Source: Omphiscola glabra
Taxonomy: Eukaryota; Mollusca; Gastropoda; Lymnaeidae
Direction: 5' to 3'
NCBI GenBank assembly: GCA_964017045.1
Contig: OZ024807.1
Span: 19,947,813 to 20,011,812, forward strand
Length of the DNA stretch: 64,000 nt
Both the position numbers and the translations under genes were made by a program. This document shows, piece by piece, positions 23,707 through 36,411 of this stretch (its first letter is position 1; the number at the start of each line of letters is the position of its first letter). The notes below the pieces were generated by a model. It did not search any database, had not been told where the DNA came from, and was given only the letters and a program-made list of their open reading frames with translations.

Positions 23707-26700
23707 CTGGCGAAAAAATAATAATAATTTATGTTTACTGTGTGTATTGTCTAGAGTAAGGACATTCCATTTGATAATAAGATAATCAAATCATAACAAA
23801 TAATAAAAAATCAATCTAATTAGAAACTATAAAAAAATCACATAAAAATCATATTATCATACATTAATTCATTTAGAGACCATTAGCCGTTTGGTCAGGT
23901 CCATTAACATTTTAAAAAAGGATAATCTATAGTGTTTTTTTTTCCTCAATTTTTGCAAGATTTGATTTGGTAACACTTCTTTAAAAGTCATATTCGTCAC
24001 TCCCCCATCACATTGTACTATTTACCCAAATATCATTCATTGAGCATGCACCTTAACTGAAATTTTATAATTTCAAATGGGTAAAATGTTGTAACATTCG
24101 TCAGGCTGTCTTGAATGGACACATGACGAAAACATAAGTTCTGCTATCATTGTATATTAAAGTCTCGTAAAAACACAATCTAGCAAAGCTTAGACGAGGG
24201 GTTTGCCTAACCCTCTCACAATGCCGATGTAGCTTGCGATCAGGTCAGGGTAGCGGGAATTGTCATTGTGTACACTGTCACAATGAAATAAAGATTGATT
24301 ATGTTTTTATAAACAATTATCGATTATTCAATTACCTTCATGTGTAATCAGCTGCTCTTCTTCTTCTAGTGTTCCTTTCCTTTTTCTCGTAATATTTTGG
24401 CTTATGTGCTTTGTCGGGTCCTGATATATATATATACATAACACATTGTTTAATATTTAATTGCAGTTCACTTTATTAAATATGTATAATATATAAAATA
24501 TATTAAAACATGCAGCAATATTTCAAATCATTTAATTAATTTCAATACATACAATTATTTTCATTTTTTATTTTATTTTATCATTTATGGGTACTAACAT
24601 GTTTTCATTTTAAAAATATTTTTGTATACATTAAACTTTTGAAGTCTGTCATTTCTTTATTAATTCTAAATTTATCAGAATTAGAATAAAACTTTTTTTT
24701 ATTGTTTTTTATTGTTTATTTTTTGTTTCAACGTTCGTTGGTTTTTTTGTTGTTATTTAGGTAGGCTAATATAATGTAACATGCACACTCATGTTGTATA
24801 GTTTTAATTGTTTTTAAACTTGAAAATAACCAAAATGTTGTAAAATAATATTGATCCGAAATAAAAGCAGTATACCAATAAGTTAATTATGTTTAAAATT
24901 ATGAAGTTCTTATCCCACCACAATTGTTTAAAAAGTATTGCTAATTTAACGATTTAGAAATGAAAAAAAAAACATTGTATCGTCCATATCGGGTTTTATA
25001 CAGGACTTTAATATTTTAAACATTTTAGAAATAACTTGAATTAGTACCAATAAACCTCATTTTACCGTTACATTAATGATATCCAAAATACGGATAATTA
25101 ACCCTCTAATATGTGTGTTCGTATATGGCGAACGACTACATTTGTATAAAACAGAGCATATTTTTGTTGGATGACCTCTGTTTTTTTTCAATTCTAGTGG
25201 GTAAAAAGTCATGATTATTGTTTGTAATCTCTATTTCAGTAATTAGATTTGGGCCATTAAAAATGGAACTAGTTAAAAAAAGTAGAATATTTTAAATATG
25301 ATTAGATTATGTTATTTACATCACTTATGGGAGCAACAGATCATTTTAAACGGAACCTATTTACTCGTTATTTTCACTCCAAAAATAAATGTTCCTAAAC
25401 GCGCGAAATCCTTAATTTCCTTAGACTTTTTTTTTTAAATAAAAAAAAGTAAAATTTAAAGTTCAAACACATCTATGCCAGCTAAAATTTATTTTGAATA
25501 CATAAATGCCATGAAGATTTAAAAAAAATATCCCCTTTGAATTTTACAAATCATGTTATTCATATTTTATAACGAATAGATGATCAACGTTTTTCGTTTT
25601 TTTTATGTTTAAAACAATGACGTGTGTGTGTTTTAAAATGTTTTTTTTTCTTAAGTTGGTACATGAATTAATATTTAATTTGTTGAATGTATCATTTAAA
25701 ATACTTACAAGAAATGTGCTTTCAATAAACCTCTTCCTGCTACAATAAATATTTTATAAAAAGTGAATATTTTATTTAAAAATTGGGCAATAATACATTT
25801 ATTTAGTCAAAATTTATGCTATTAACACTTTACCACAAACTCTTACTCTTTCTTTTCGAATGTTCTCACTCACATATGTTTTCTTTATCCCATTCCCCAC
25901 CATCATTCTAAATGCAAACATATTTAAATTAAACAGCTGTTAGCCTAAATGATTGTACAATGTATACTTATTTAGATTACAAACGTATACAGACAGAAGG
26001 CTATCCCACAATATTGCAAGTTAGGTAAGTAATTAGGTGGGGAGCGATCGTGGCATTAAAAAGTATATTAAAATAGAGATATGTTGGAGAAAAATCAGAT
26101 TTTGAAGATATCTGAAGGGCTCGATGTAAATAAATGTGTATATATTTATAAACAATTCACCGTGTACTTACAATACTACAAATGCAAGGATTATTCCACC
26201 AATAGTTAGTATAGAAGACACTGTCGTAATTATTATTATGTATAATAAGAATCGCGCCATTTCATTGGTCGAAGAAGATTTTTCTTTTTCCATATTAATG
26301 TCAATATCTGTTGAATAAAGTATTGCAGTAGAACAGAAAATTAAAAGGGTATTAATTTTCCCCCACTTTTTATTTATATTCTAAATATGATTGTTATTTA
26401 CGAAATTTATCAGTACATAATTATTACTGCATTTCAATGTTTCTTATTTCAAAATGTTACTCAATCTACATATTATTTTATTTTTCTAACACTTTTGTTT
26501 AATTTTTTTTTAAATATTATTTTTTATTGCTACATGTTGTTGATTTTTCAAAATCTATATTTTATTTAATACGAAAAATTATTTTTAAAAGTAAATCATG
26601 TTAGAAATTGTAATTTTCAAAAGTAATATCCTACTTTAGAGTATGTATTGTCTTTGTAAGACTATTACATACACAGGTGCGATTAAATAAATGTATATAT

Positions 26701-27862
26701 GTCACAAATAGTAACCTTAAAAAAACACGTTTTAAAAAATATGTAGTATAAACACTGCAAATAATCCACTTCAGCTCCTTTTTTTAATTTACGATATTTC
26801 CTTATTTTTAATCATACATACCCATACTTATATAGCAAGTTGTGGTGCTTATTTTTCCAAGTAGTGTGCAAGCAGCACGTCTAATAGTGGCTTTTATATC
26901 CTGTGACTTGTTAAATGATCCATAATAATTGACCGTTCCATTTCCTTGGACCTTTTGTGTTGATTTGTCAGTAGATATTTCTATCAAGCAGGGATGAGCT
27001 GGGCTAATACAGGTATAGGTAATCACCAAAACGTTGCCTTTTACTATCTCATAACACAGATCTTCATCTTTAATTTCTTTATTGTTGATGGTTAAGTGAC
27101 CTTGTGTATTAGTTGACTCTATAAAAGCATAATTCAATTAAAACAAGCACATTATTAATTGAATTAACCGGTTAGGCTTCATCAGTTCTACCTTAATTTT
27201 AATGAAGTATATTTTTAAAAGGTAAAATAATTTACAGCAACTAATGCTAAGGAAGACCATTGAATCTCAGTATGAAATGTAATATGTTGCAAAAAAATGA
27301 AATAATATAAAAAAAAAAAAAAATTAAATGAAGAAAGTGTGATAAAGCTGGTGATTGGAGGTAACTAGAAATGAATGATATACAATTTTTATTGAACAGT
27401 TTCACAATCTTTAACAATAGTGTATGTTTTAATAAATGTAATATTATCAAAAAACAATATTTTTAAAACAAGTCAAATTTAACATTTTCAATCGCATTTA
27501 TGTTAGATATTTTTTTTAAAGTTTTATTTTGGTAAGAATAAAAGATAAATTAATGTTTAGGTATAATGCCTTTTTAATTAGTTTAACAAAAATATAGTGT
27601 ATATACATATTATTACCATACATTTCAGGAAACCAGCTTTCTTTACTTCGGATTTGATTTGACATTTTGGAGTTAATGATATTTCCCCGAAGCGATGCTC
27701 CATTGCAGGACACCTGTGCCTTTATGTTAACTGTTATTTCCATAACGTATTGCGTTATTGTTCGGCAAGTGCACATTTCTTTTTGATGTTCATTGTTGCA
27801 CTGATCAGTTATATTCATATGACACAACTGTAAAAAGTGTACACATTCATATTTTTTTAAAG

Positions 27863-27961
<99 letters not shown>

Positions 27962-29638
27962 CGTATATTTTTCCCTAAATGTAATAACTATGTCATTTAT
28001 ATATTATAATACTCATATTTATGATAAAAATGTATATTTTAGAAAAAATATTATTAGCTATTTTTTAATCAGATATTGAAATGACAAGAGTTTGTATAAA
28101 ATTTGACGTTTTTATTATTTTTTTTTTTTAAATTTGAGTCACCTATATATAATTAAAAGAAACAAATGACGATTTTCATAAATAAGTTTTAATAGCTTTT
28201 AGGTTTAAACAGATTATACATGTTTATATACGTTTTCAAAGTGATACACGTATTCGTCTCTTCGTGTTAGTTACAAAAAAAGTATCGTTTCGCTGAGTTT
28301 AAATTTAAAAAGCAAGTATGCTGTTTTATAACTCATTTAAAAAAAAAAAAAACAACGTCAATCGCATTTATATTTAAATTTACTTTTATAAACTAAATTT
28401 ATTTTAGATACAGTTTTCATAATAGTATTTTTTTTAACATACAATTTTTAGAATTTGTACATTTCAAAATGCAAGGAAATACATCTGATAATGAATATCT
28501 AAAATATCTTTAATTGTCTTGAAGACTTTTATCGTTTATTAGGATAAGAATGTGTTCTCAAAGCTAACCGATTAATAGGATTACAAATACATGTTTAAAA
28601 TTACTTAATAAACAGTCCTCGGTAAGATATGTTAGTCTTAAACAGCCTTCACTTACGAAATTGTATTTTGTATCATACTTTTTCTTTGTCTGGAAATATA
28701 CATATGTCGCATACAGATCACCTGACAAATCAGCAACGTATTTGAATACCACTGTGTCAATGTCACTTATCAAGCCATGTGTACAACTTGAAACGCTGTC
28801 ATTCTGGTTATATGGCATAGGTGTTATGCTCTGACTCAGTGATAAGCCTAGAAGTGACATTTTAAAGGAAACAACACATAATTGTTGTATGTATCTTTTT
28901 ATGATCTATAACATTGGAAGTGGGAAATATTAGTACATTAAGTACATTAATATGTGTGTTACCGTGAGTTGTCTATACAAAAATACACTTAATATAGGTT
29001 TCGCAGAGACTTTTGCAAAACATAAGTAAACCTTTTTTGAGAATTTTACCACCGTTCATATAGCTGAACCTATTTTTTTTTTTTTGATAAATCTTTTTTT
29101 TTTAAAAAAAAATAAATGGTTCGTCGGGGTAGGGGAGGGGATCTGATGGTTTGGGATTGAAATAAATATTTAGTAGAAACACAAGGGCTCAGTGGATGTG
29201 TAGTTTATTAAATAATCTTTTCAAACGTCAGTATACATTCAGTAAAGGAAGCTATCGATTTATGGGTGATATCTCTACAAGCATTCGCTACAAGTAAAAT
29301 TACAATTTATAATAGCTATATATATACTTCGGTCATATTTTGAAGTAAAATTCAAAATTTACTATTGCATCTTGTTGTCTTTCTGCAAAAGTACTTTAAT
29401 TTCTATGCGCTTAGTTAAAATTCATATAAATTACACATTTAAGAGAATAAATAATACAAGGCATGTGTATCCATTAAAAAAAATCAAAGAGCTAACATAA
29501 AGTATTGGTTTTTGAGCCGAAATAGTGCACGCATAAACAGAACACGTTCGCGATATCATTACAAAATCGTTGTAATTATAATTTCTTACCAAATCCTGTA
29601 CTTAGGGCTAAAAGAATTGTTGCTCCTTGCCCAGCCAT
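22835..29638 (-). CDS. gene 2: single-pass receptor with intracellular pseudo-trypsin domain
   Basis: Predicted 623-residue protein in eight exons: 29590-29638, 28657-28847, 27617-27827, 26822-27118, 26172-26307, 25709-25739, 24336-24420, 22835-23706. All junctions are GT/AG and the phases (1-0-1-1-2-0-1) join cleanly to a TAA. Residues 1-18 are a signal peptide; 17-249 are extracellular, Cys-rich, with NDS, NIT, NGT and NKS glycosylation sites. Residues 269-295 are one transmembrane helix followed by RKR. Residues 296-352 are a charged linker (TRKRK, LEEEEQ). Residues 353-623 are a chymotrypsin-fold-like domain of a type expanded in molluscs, entered by YLHERFISMEDF. The Ser motif reads CSGSTGAYVYILG with Thr at the nucleophile site (585), and the usual His region reads TSTDVV with Asp (449). 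A coiled coil is likely at 497-524. By topology the pseudoprotease is cytosolic. That it is catalytically dead is inferred from the motifs. Confidence 0.8.
24336..24420 (-). CDS. gene 2 exon 7: charged cytosolic linker
   Basis: 85 nt, phase 0 to 1, acceptor atatcag, donor G|gtaatt. Encodes DPTKHISQNITRKRKGTLEE and EEQLITHE, a basic patch followed by an acidic run. Confidence 0.7.
25709..25739 (-). CDS. gene 2 exon 6: juxtamembrane microexon
   Basis: A 31-nt exon between acceptor ttgtag and donor CTT|gtaagt. It supplies RKRFIESTFL and is the only piece that joins the phases of exons 5 and 7 (2 to 0). Confidence 0.68.
26172..26307 (-). CDS. gene 2 exon 5: transmembrane helix
   Basis: 136 nt, phase 1 to 2, acceptor tcaacag, donor TT|gtaagt. 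A serine/threonine stalk precedes ARFLLYIIIITTVSSILTIG and IILAFVVF, a 27-residue helix (269-295) without charge. The next residues are RKR, a stop-transfer signal that puts the C-terminus in the cytosol. Confidence 0.78.
26822..27118 (-). CDS. gene 2 exon 4: membrane-proximal ectodomain
   Basis: 297 nt, phase 1 to 1, acceptor tttatag, donor G|gtatgt. Encodes GHLTINNKEIKDEDLCYEIV, VLVITYTCISPAHPCLIEIS, a glycosylated stretch (GNGTVNYYGSFNKSQ) and ACTLLG, TTTCYIS. It is the only single-exon phase 1-1 domain of the gene, like domain 1 of the paralogues. Confidence 0.75.
27617..27827 (-). CDS. gene 2 exon 3: ectodomain
   Basis: 211 nt, phase 0 to 1, acceptor tttacag, donor G|gtaata. Encodes LCHMNITDQCNNEHQ, CTCRTITQYVMEITVNI, VSCNGASLRGN; five cysteines and an NIT site. 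The (TA)n array at 27864-27961 lies just upstream in the intron. Confidence 0.72.
27864..27961. repeat. (TA)n microsatellite
   Basis: About 98 bases of TA repeat within gene 2 intron 2, about 35 bases from the exon 3 acceptor. Length variation here could affect splicing, but that is inference. Confidence 0.92.
28657..28847 (-). CDS. gene 2 exon 2: ectodomain
   Basis: 191 nt, phase 1 to 0, acceptor cttctag, donor TTC|gtaagt. Encodes SITPMPYNQNDSVSSCTHGL and VVFKYVADLSGDLYATYVYF. One cysteine and an NDS site. Its phase pair with exon 3 (1-0-1) mirrors the two-exon modules of genes 1, 3 and 4, but sequence similarity is weak. Confidence 0.72.
29590..29638 (-). CDS. gene 2 exon 1: signal peptide
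   Basis: Encodes MAGQGATILLALSTGF, continuing into exon 2 as GLSLSQS. The hydrophobic core is short but adequate. The start sits in ACCATGG, a strong Kozak context. Donor G|gtaaga, phase 1. Confidence 0.65.
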
Positions 29639-31189
29639 GGTTCACCCTTTTGGAAATAACAATATGATTAATATTTTTATACTATAATTGAAGGAGATTT
29701 TTTGTTTAAAGGCATTATTATTGTATGCATGACATTGTTATAAACTCTTGAAAGTTAACTTTCATTGTATTTAAAGCGTATAATAAATATTTAGATCTTG
29801 ATGACAATTTAAGTATAATAAGTATTGTTTCCTAAATATATTTAAAAATAGTATAAATCACGAATCGAAAACCAACCAAAAAATTTACAAGATCAAAAGG
29901 TTTCCTAAACGGATCCATAAACTTGTTTACAGTGATTTAACAACGATGTTGATAATTTTGTTTTCAATTGCTTTTCCTAAATAAAATATTGACATGTCAT
30001 AAACCTACCTAACACGCAGTAGTAAAGACTATTTTTAGACCGTAGAACATTCAATTCGTCCTTGACCCATAATTTGATTTGTTTGTCAGTTAAAATATGT
30101 TGTTGTTATTTTGTTTGTTGTTTTTCTTGTATTTATTTTTATTTCTATTTAATTTAAGTTCAATATTCATTTAAAAAGTAATAACTTAACATTTTTTTGT
30201 AATCAAAATTAACATTTATAAAAGGTTTCCATTTTTTTATATAACTTTAAATATGAGTGTATATAATTCTAACTATTAAAACCACAAATTAACTTTATAC
30301 AGAAAGGGTTCATTCTAGAAATACCTCCATGTACAATATGAACACCGCTTAGCTCACTGAGATAATTAAAATTAAATGCATGTATATGCAGTTATATAAT
30401 AATATTATTTTGGGATATTATGTAAATATACAATTGTTGTTAATAAAAGGAATACACATTATTTAAAAATAAATACATTATTTATATTTGTTACCTTGAG
30501 TTTTTTACTTTGAGGAAAAATACACATACTTCTTTTCTTTATTTATATATGTGTGACAATAGCCTTAATATATTACATTTTGATCAAGAGAATGTTAAGG
30601 TTAAGAAGTCTTCCTTATTCCAGACACAACACGAATGACTTATACGAAGTGTCATAATGGGAATTCCAATATGTACTATTATGCTTACAAAATCAAAATG
30701 TAAACTCCGATTTGAAATAGCACTGTTTTGGGGAAAATCGATCATAGCTAAAATGTTATGTAGCAAACATACATTTCTAAATTCAAAATAATTAGTAAGA
30801 GACGTTAATAGAAGACTTAATTGTTCAGATAAAAAGTGATGTTGTTACAATGTAATAAATATGTTCATACAAACGTACTAACTATTAGGCGAATAAATGT
30901 GCAATCTGTTCATTTAAAAAAAAAAAATCAGAAAAAAAACTTTATTTTATAATAATGGATATTAATTATAATTTTTTTTTTAAATTCTACTCTAGATAAT
31001 TCATTTGTATTATTTAAAACTAAATACCAATGACCTAATCTATAATGATAAAGTTGGCATAAAAAAGTGAAAGCATCATAATTTAACAAATATATCGATT
31101 GTAAAAAAAATGAACCAAAGCTTTTAAACATAGGCGTTACTCAAGACACTAAAAGTTTGAGATAGTTCCCAACGATATCCCTTTTCATT

Positions 31190-31850
31190 ACTAGTCAATA
31201 TACCCGGCATTGCTCGGGACTGACTCCCGATCCCATTTGTATCCCTATCCCTTAGGCATCACGATCCCGATGGTATGCTGATTCCGGTTAAAATACCGAA
31301 TCCCACTGGATTAAAATTCCGGAGGGATCCCGATCCCTATTGGAATCACTTTTCCGACCTTCGGATACAGAACCAATTTGGATATCGATTCTGATTGGGA
31401 TAACGCTTGATCCAATTTGGGATCTCAACCAAATTGAGATCGCGTTTCCAATTTGGATCCACACATTCCGATGGCACCCATTCTCATTGGAATCCTAACT
31501 TCATCGGGATCTCGATCACGATGGAATCACATTTTCGAATAGGATCCCATATCTTAATGGGATTCCGACCTACTTTGGGAGTCTGAACTACTTGAGATTC
31601 CGATGGGATCCCATTTATATGTAAGATATAATTTTCCCTTTTCCCTATTTCAGGTGTGGTCCTGAACCCGCTAGGATCTCGTTCCCGGTGGGATCCTATT
31701 CTCCAAAGTAACCTATTAGATCACATCACTCGATGCGATCATGTTACCAATGTGTTCTAGTTTACTTATTAAACTTTAGGGTTCTCTTACTTCTAGGGAT
31801 CATATTCCCATTGGGATTTTGTTCCCGGTATGATTAGCGAGGGTCTGATT
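31190..31850. repeat. degenerate GATCCC-rich tandem repeat
   Basis: About 650 bases built from diverged copies of short words such as GGGATCCCGATCCC, TTGGGATC and GATTCCGAT spaced roughly every 15-25 bases. It is noticeably richer in G and C than its surroundings and has no long open frame. The exact unit length cannot be fixed by eye. Confidence 0.6.
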
Positions 31851-33253
31851 AAAGAAAATAACTATAAAAGTATTGAACTAAACTAACATTTCAATATGCT
31901 TTTAAAATCCATACTATTTATCCCCATAGAACAATATATAATTCTCTATAACTTTCTAGATTAAAATTAATATCCTCCTTGAAAAAATTTAAAAGTAATT
32001 TTCTAAGTAATTATTTTTCGGACAAGGAAGATTCTCCTAGCCTTCCCTCCCCATCTCAGGCAAACTAATTCGTATTATTATGGAATGACCCCCCGCTTGG
32101 GCCCCTCCATAACTAAAATGTCTATAGACGCAGGAATGCATTTAGTTGTAGAATTGTTCGTATTCGAAAAATAATTACTTAAGCAACACACACCCTCCCC
32201 ATCAAATCAATATGTTTCCATCTTTTTGTATGTTTCCATATCGACGTACACAAACTTTAAACATCTTTTAACGATGTCATATGTTTTTTTTTAATTATAA
32301 AACTAAAGACTTCACCTTTATCAATTAAATATTTATTCTTGCAAATTAAGGTAAATTTGCTCATCTTTTTAGGCTTAGCCGACCTCACGATCAAGGCACA
32401 TCAGCCAAAAAAATGTCCTTTGAAATTATGTTATTTGTTGGAAACATTCTTAATTTTGATTCTTTTTTTGTTTAAAATGAAGGGAAAAAAAAAATATTTA
32501 TATTGTTTTTTTTTTTTTGTTACTAATTTGTTCAGAAATATTTTCTATTTATTTTAAATGAATTTGACTAACATATTTCTCTAAATAAAATATTTATTTT
32601 GATAGAAAGGTAAGAATAATAAATTAGTTTATCATCTTTCATTTTACCATTTTATTCTTTAAAAAAAATATCCACAATAACTCAGCAAAAGTAATACGAT
32701 ATATAATACTAATATTTGATCTTAAATTACTCATCCTCTTAGACTTAGCTTCATAATTGTTAATGATTCAATAATTGATCACCACATTTAGCGTTGACTC
32801 ATGTCATTTTAAATTAACGGAAACAAGCTCATGACCAATGAAGTAAGTACATCGTTTGCTACGTTTAAGCTACATACAATTTGGTCACATAGTGTATTTT
32901 TTTGAGATATTTAATTTTTAACAAAAGAGAAAAAATCTAAAAATAACTTAAAGAATGCATTTATCTTTTAAGAATGTCTGATAAAATGGCTGGGACTTAT
33001 GCTGTAGGAATCTGTAGCACAAATTAAAATTATACAATGTTTCAAAATTGAGATTAATTCTTTTAAAACATATTCAAGCTAAATATATTACCGTATGATG
33101 ATCTTGTGGGGTTTTGTTTTAGAGGTAAACATAAATATATTATTTTATATAAATGCATAAATATCATATTTTAATTATTAAAAAATGAACATAACACAGG
33201 CTAAATAAACAGCTGCACTGGTAACGACACTTCACAAGGAGCAAAGCTTATTT

Positions 33254-33502
33254 TTAAAGCGAGGATAGAAAATGAAAATGAAGACTCCACCACTTCGATT
33301 CGCAACATGGAAAAAGAACTATGTATACAGGATTGGAAACCGACGTACAAATGATTTTCACCGAATGGGAAATCATCGCTGAGCACCTTTCCTGCTGGTG
33401 AACAGCAGTGTATGAAGGAGCCAAAAAGAGCAGAAGATGCGCAAACCGAAACACTTGCAACAAAAAGAACAATACGGAAAAGCCAATTTTGACTGTGTCC
33501 AT
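33254..33502 (-). other. signal-peptide-like open frame, unidentified
   Basis: From an ATG at 33502 the minus strand reads MDTVKIGFSVLFFLLQVF then FAHLLLFLAPSYTAVHQQ, with a plausible secretion signal. The overlapping frame at 33386-33201 is open too (FGENHLYVGFQSC). The stretch is richer in GC than its flanks and has the same orientation as the cluster. It could be a decayed receptor fragment or chance; I found no partner exons. Confidence 0.22.
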
Positions 33503-33540
33503 AGCTACTCCTACGTAATGGATGTATTTAATATATACAT

Positions 33541-33544
<4 letters not shown>

Positions 33545-33579
<35 letters not shown>
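33545..33579. repeat. (TA)n microsatellite
   Basis: About 35 bases of pure TA repeat. Confidence 0.88.
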
Positions 33580-33581
<2 letters not shown>

Positions 33582-36172
33582 ACCAAAAATTGGTGATTCT
33601 GTCTAATGCATGGTTTCAGAAACATTTAAGTTTGGCGTGCTGATGGAGAAGACGTTTTAACATTGCATCAGGGACCTATTCCAGATGATCTTTTTGTTCT
33701 TTTAATTCGACTATAAATATTCATTTTGTGCTTACCAGCAAATTTAGGCTCGCGGACCGGTGACTACGGGTGCCACGAATGGGGAAAAAATGTGTAGTAA
33801 TGTTGATCCGTAAGCTAAAGGTAAACATGAATGGTATGGATTTTAATTATTACTATTTATGAGGTTTCTATTAATGGACGAGCAACCTTTCAGACTTCTA
33901 GAAGCAATTTTATTGCATCAAGATTAATTAATCTTTATTGAACAAATCACGAGAGCATCATACATGACTTATTTAAAACTAGTCGTATGGCCTTAGTATT
34001 AAACCGTTCGAGAAATTTACCACATTTCATCACTTGGATTAGGCAATGGTCAAATAATCGAGAAAACAAAAGCGTTTTCAGCCCCCTCTCTCTTTGTGCC
34101 ATAACATCATTACTAGCCTCCCCCCTCCACCACTTACCACTTTGTACATATTAATACGTATAGTATTTTGCACGGCCCTTAGGAATAAAAATAAAGTATT
34201 ATTTTTTTTTAAAAAAAAGCTAAATAAGATTAAAATCATAAATATTTTACCAATGCATAATTTAACTTTATTGCAGAAACAAATTGATGAACTTGAATGC
34301 AGGGATTCCACAAACTTTAAAGTCGGATGACATTTTAACAAGGGTTTTGATAGGATATTAGCCTATTAATACTAACTAACTTCTTCATTTCTTAAACATT
34401 TTTAATGCTTATGATTGGCTTGGTTGATAGTTAAGAATTGTGCAATAAGGAAACTTACATTAACTTTTAAATAGAATAGTGCAATATTTTACATATGCGC
34501 TATGTTGAGACTAGACGCGTGTTTTTTTTTTTGTCTACGGCTGTTAAGATGATACTAAATGACTTTCAACAATGAACAAAAGTCTTTGTAAATATACATT
34601 TTTTAGCTACACACAGAAAACCTTTTAATCTTCAATATAACACATTGCATTATCTACAAATATAGAGATATTTGTATTAAGGTGTATTGAACAGATAACG
34701 CATGCAAATTCTCTTAGGAGATATGTCGCTGGTATATTTGTAGAACTATTAAAAATATATGATGGTGCAGTTGATGTTTTGCGTGTGATGCTTTTTGGCA
34801 GGTATTGAACTGAAGACCACAAGCACTAAATTGTACAGCACTACTTTTCATTTCATTTCTTACAGTCCTCCATAATACATAGCTGGTAGCCTAAACGATT
34901 TCTCAGCACATTTCTCGTATACGCTTTATTTGTCTAATTGAGACACATTTTGCAATTTTAAATCAATTTATTCCATTGATATAGGCAGAGGAATAAATTA
35001 ACCTCCACTTTGATACTATCCACAAGAGATAGAGTGGTGGATCTATTTTAATAGTTGATATGCCGTGTAAATGAAAGAAATAAGAGAACTTACAACAATT
35101 TTTAAATCGAATTGTGTTATATTATACATATGCGCCTTATGGAGACTAGATATTTGTTTTTTTTTTATTTTACTGTTGAGTAGAAACTTAATATCTGGAC
35201 AACCTGATTTGCACATACAGCGTACCAAAAAAAAATGTTTCCTATAAAATTATACGCATTGGCTTAATTTAAAAGAGGAAAATAATTATCAGAACATTTT
35301 TCAATTTAAAATATTTGTTTATTTGTGTAAAGAATAGTATAAATTAAATCAATAAAAATAATATAATACTTACAATTTATACCTAAACGTAAAGTTTAAA
35401 AATATGTTAACATTAATATTCTCCCATCTCTAGTATGTAACTAAGTTATTTTATGCTACATGGTCAATTTTATTTTATAAAGTATATTATTAACGGCTAA
35501 ATATTATGAAAGTAAGCTAGGTAACAGTTTTAAAAGTTTCAAAGAAGACTATTTAAAAAATAAATAATACGTTAAAATAATAATGTAATAAAATCCTGAT
35601 CCAGTTTGAAGATGTTACTATCTAAAGCATCACCATTATTTTACCTGTAGATGATAACAGCCTTCTAAATCATCACCCATTACATTTTGCTTCAACATAA
35701 AATAACATATCAATTTCAACTTTCTGTTAACTTTGTGACAAGCAATTTAAAATATTTTTTTTTAAAAATCCAAATAACGTTAAAGGCTAATGATTATTTA
35801 TCCGCGAATGTCTGAAATGAGTTGTCACAAGTTTATTTGGCACTGCTAAAAGACTAATCCACATAATATTAATGCGTATTACTTTCCTGTTCATTGTGAA
35901 ACATTTTATTTAAACAAAAAAAAAATATATTTTCTTAATATTATGAAAAAACAAGGATTGAAAAAGAATATCACGTGTGAGATATCATTTAATAGATTCA
36001 TGTCCATTATAAATACGAACATATACGTGTTCGTCTCTTGAAACAAGACTATATTCTAATTGAATATGTTTGTAATAATATTGTATTTTATTTTTTAATT
36101 TGCGTCGTTTTGTGAGTGTGTTTTATAGGTCAAGAAATGTGTATATTCTTTGTATTCTTCAAAAGTTTTAAC

Positions 36173-36411
36173 TCAAGAAGTTATTACTACAGTATTGCTG
36201 GTATTATGATTTTGATTATCGTCACCAATATCTTCATAGATGGAATTATTGTTGGAATTTTGCTGTCCATTATGCTGGTCACTTGCATTTAGTCTCACAG
36301 GAGTGTAGTAGTTCTGCTCTATGGGGTCTCTTTGATTGATTTCATCGTAACTGTCATGCATAGCTTTCTTTGAAGTACACGCTGTGCAAGTATCAGAATG
36401 TAATTCTGAAG
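36173..36411 (-). CDS. gene 3 exon 10: tyrosine-rich cytoplasmic tail
   Basis: 239 nt, acceptor acaaaag, stop TGA at 36173-36175. Begins ASELHSDTCTACTSKK (a CxxC), then MHDSYDEI, QNYYTPV and, after an Asn/Gln-rich spacer, NNSIYEDIGDD. Y493 and Y507 are spaced as in an ITAM (YxxI-x10-YxxV). Y530 fits an ITIM. Residue numbers assume one base restored in exon 5. Confidence 0.72.

Larger units (their letters stand above)
29639..36172. other. intergenic region, gene 3 to gene 2
   Basis: AT-rich, no clear gene. It contains the degenerate GATCCC-rich repeat at 31190-31850, a (TA)n array at 33545-33579 and a locally GC-richer stretch at 33200-33500 with a signal-peptide-like minus-strand frame (listed separately). 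The promoter of gene 2 must lie just above 29638 but shows no motif I would name. Confidence 0.5.

Noticed and set aside
25098..25200. TTAACCCTCTAATATGTGTG as a second piggyBac-type terminal end
   Set aside because: No partner end or transposase-like frame nearby; TTAACCC is common by chance in this AT-rich sequence.
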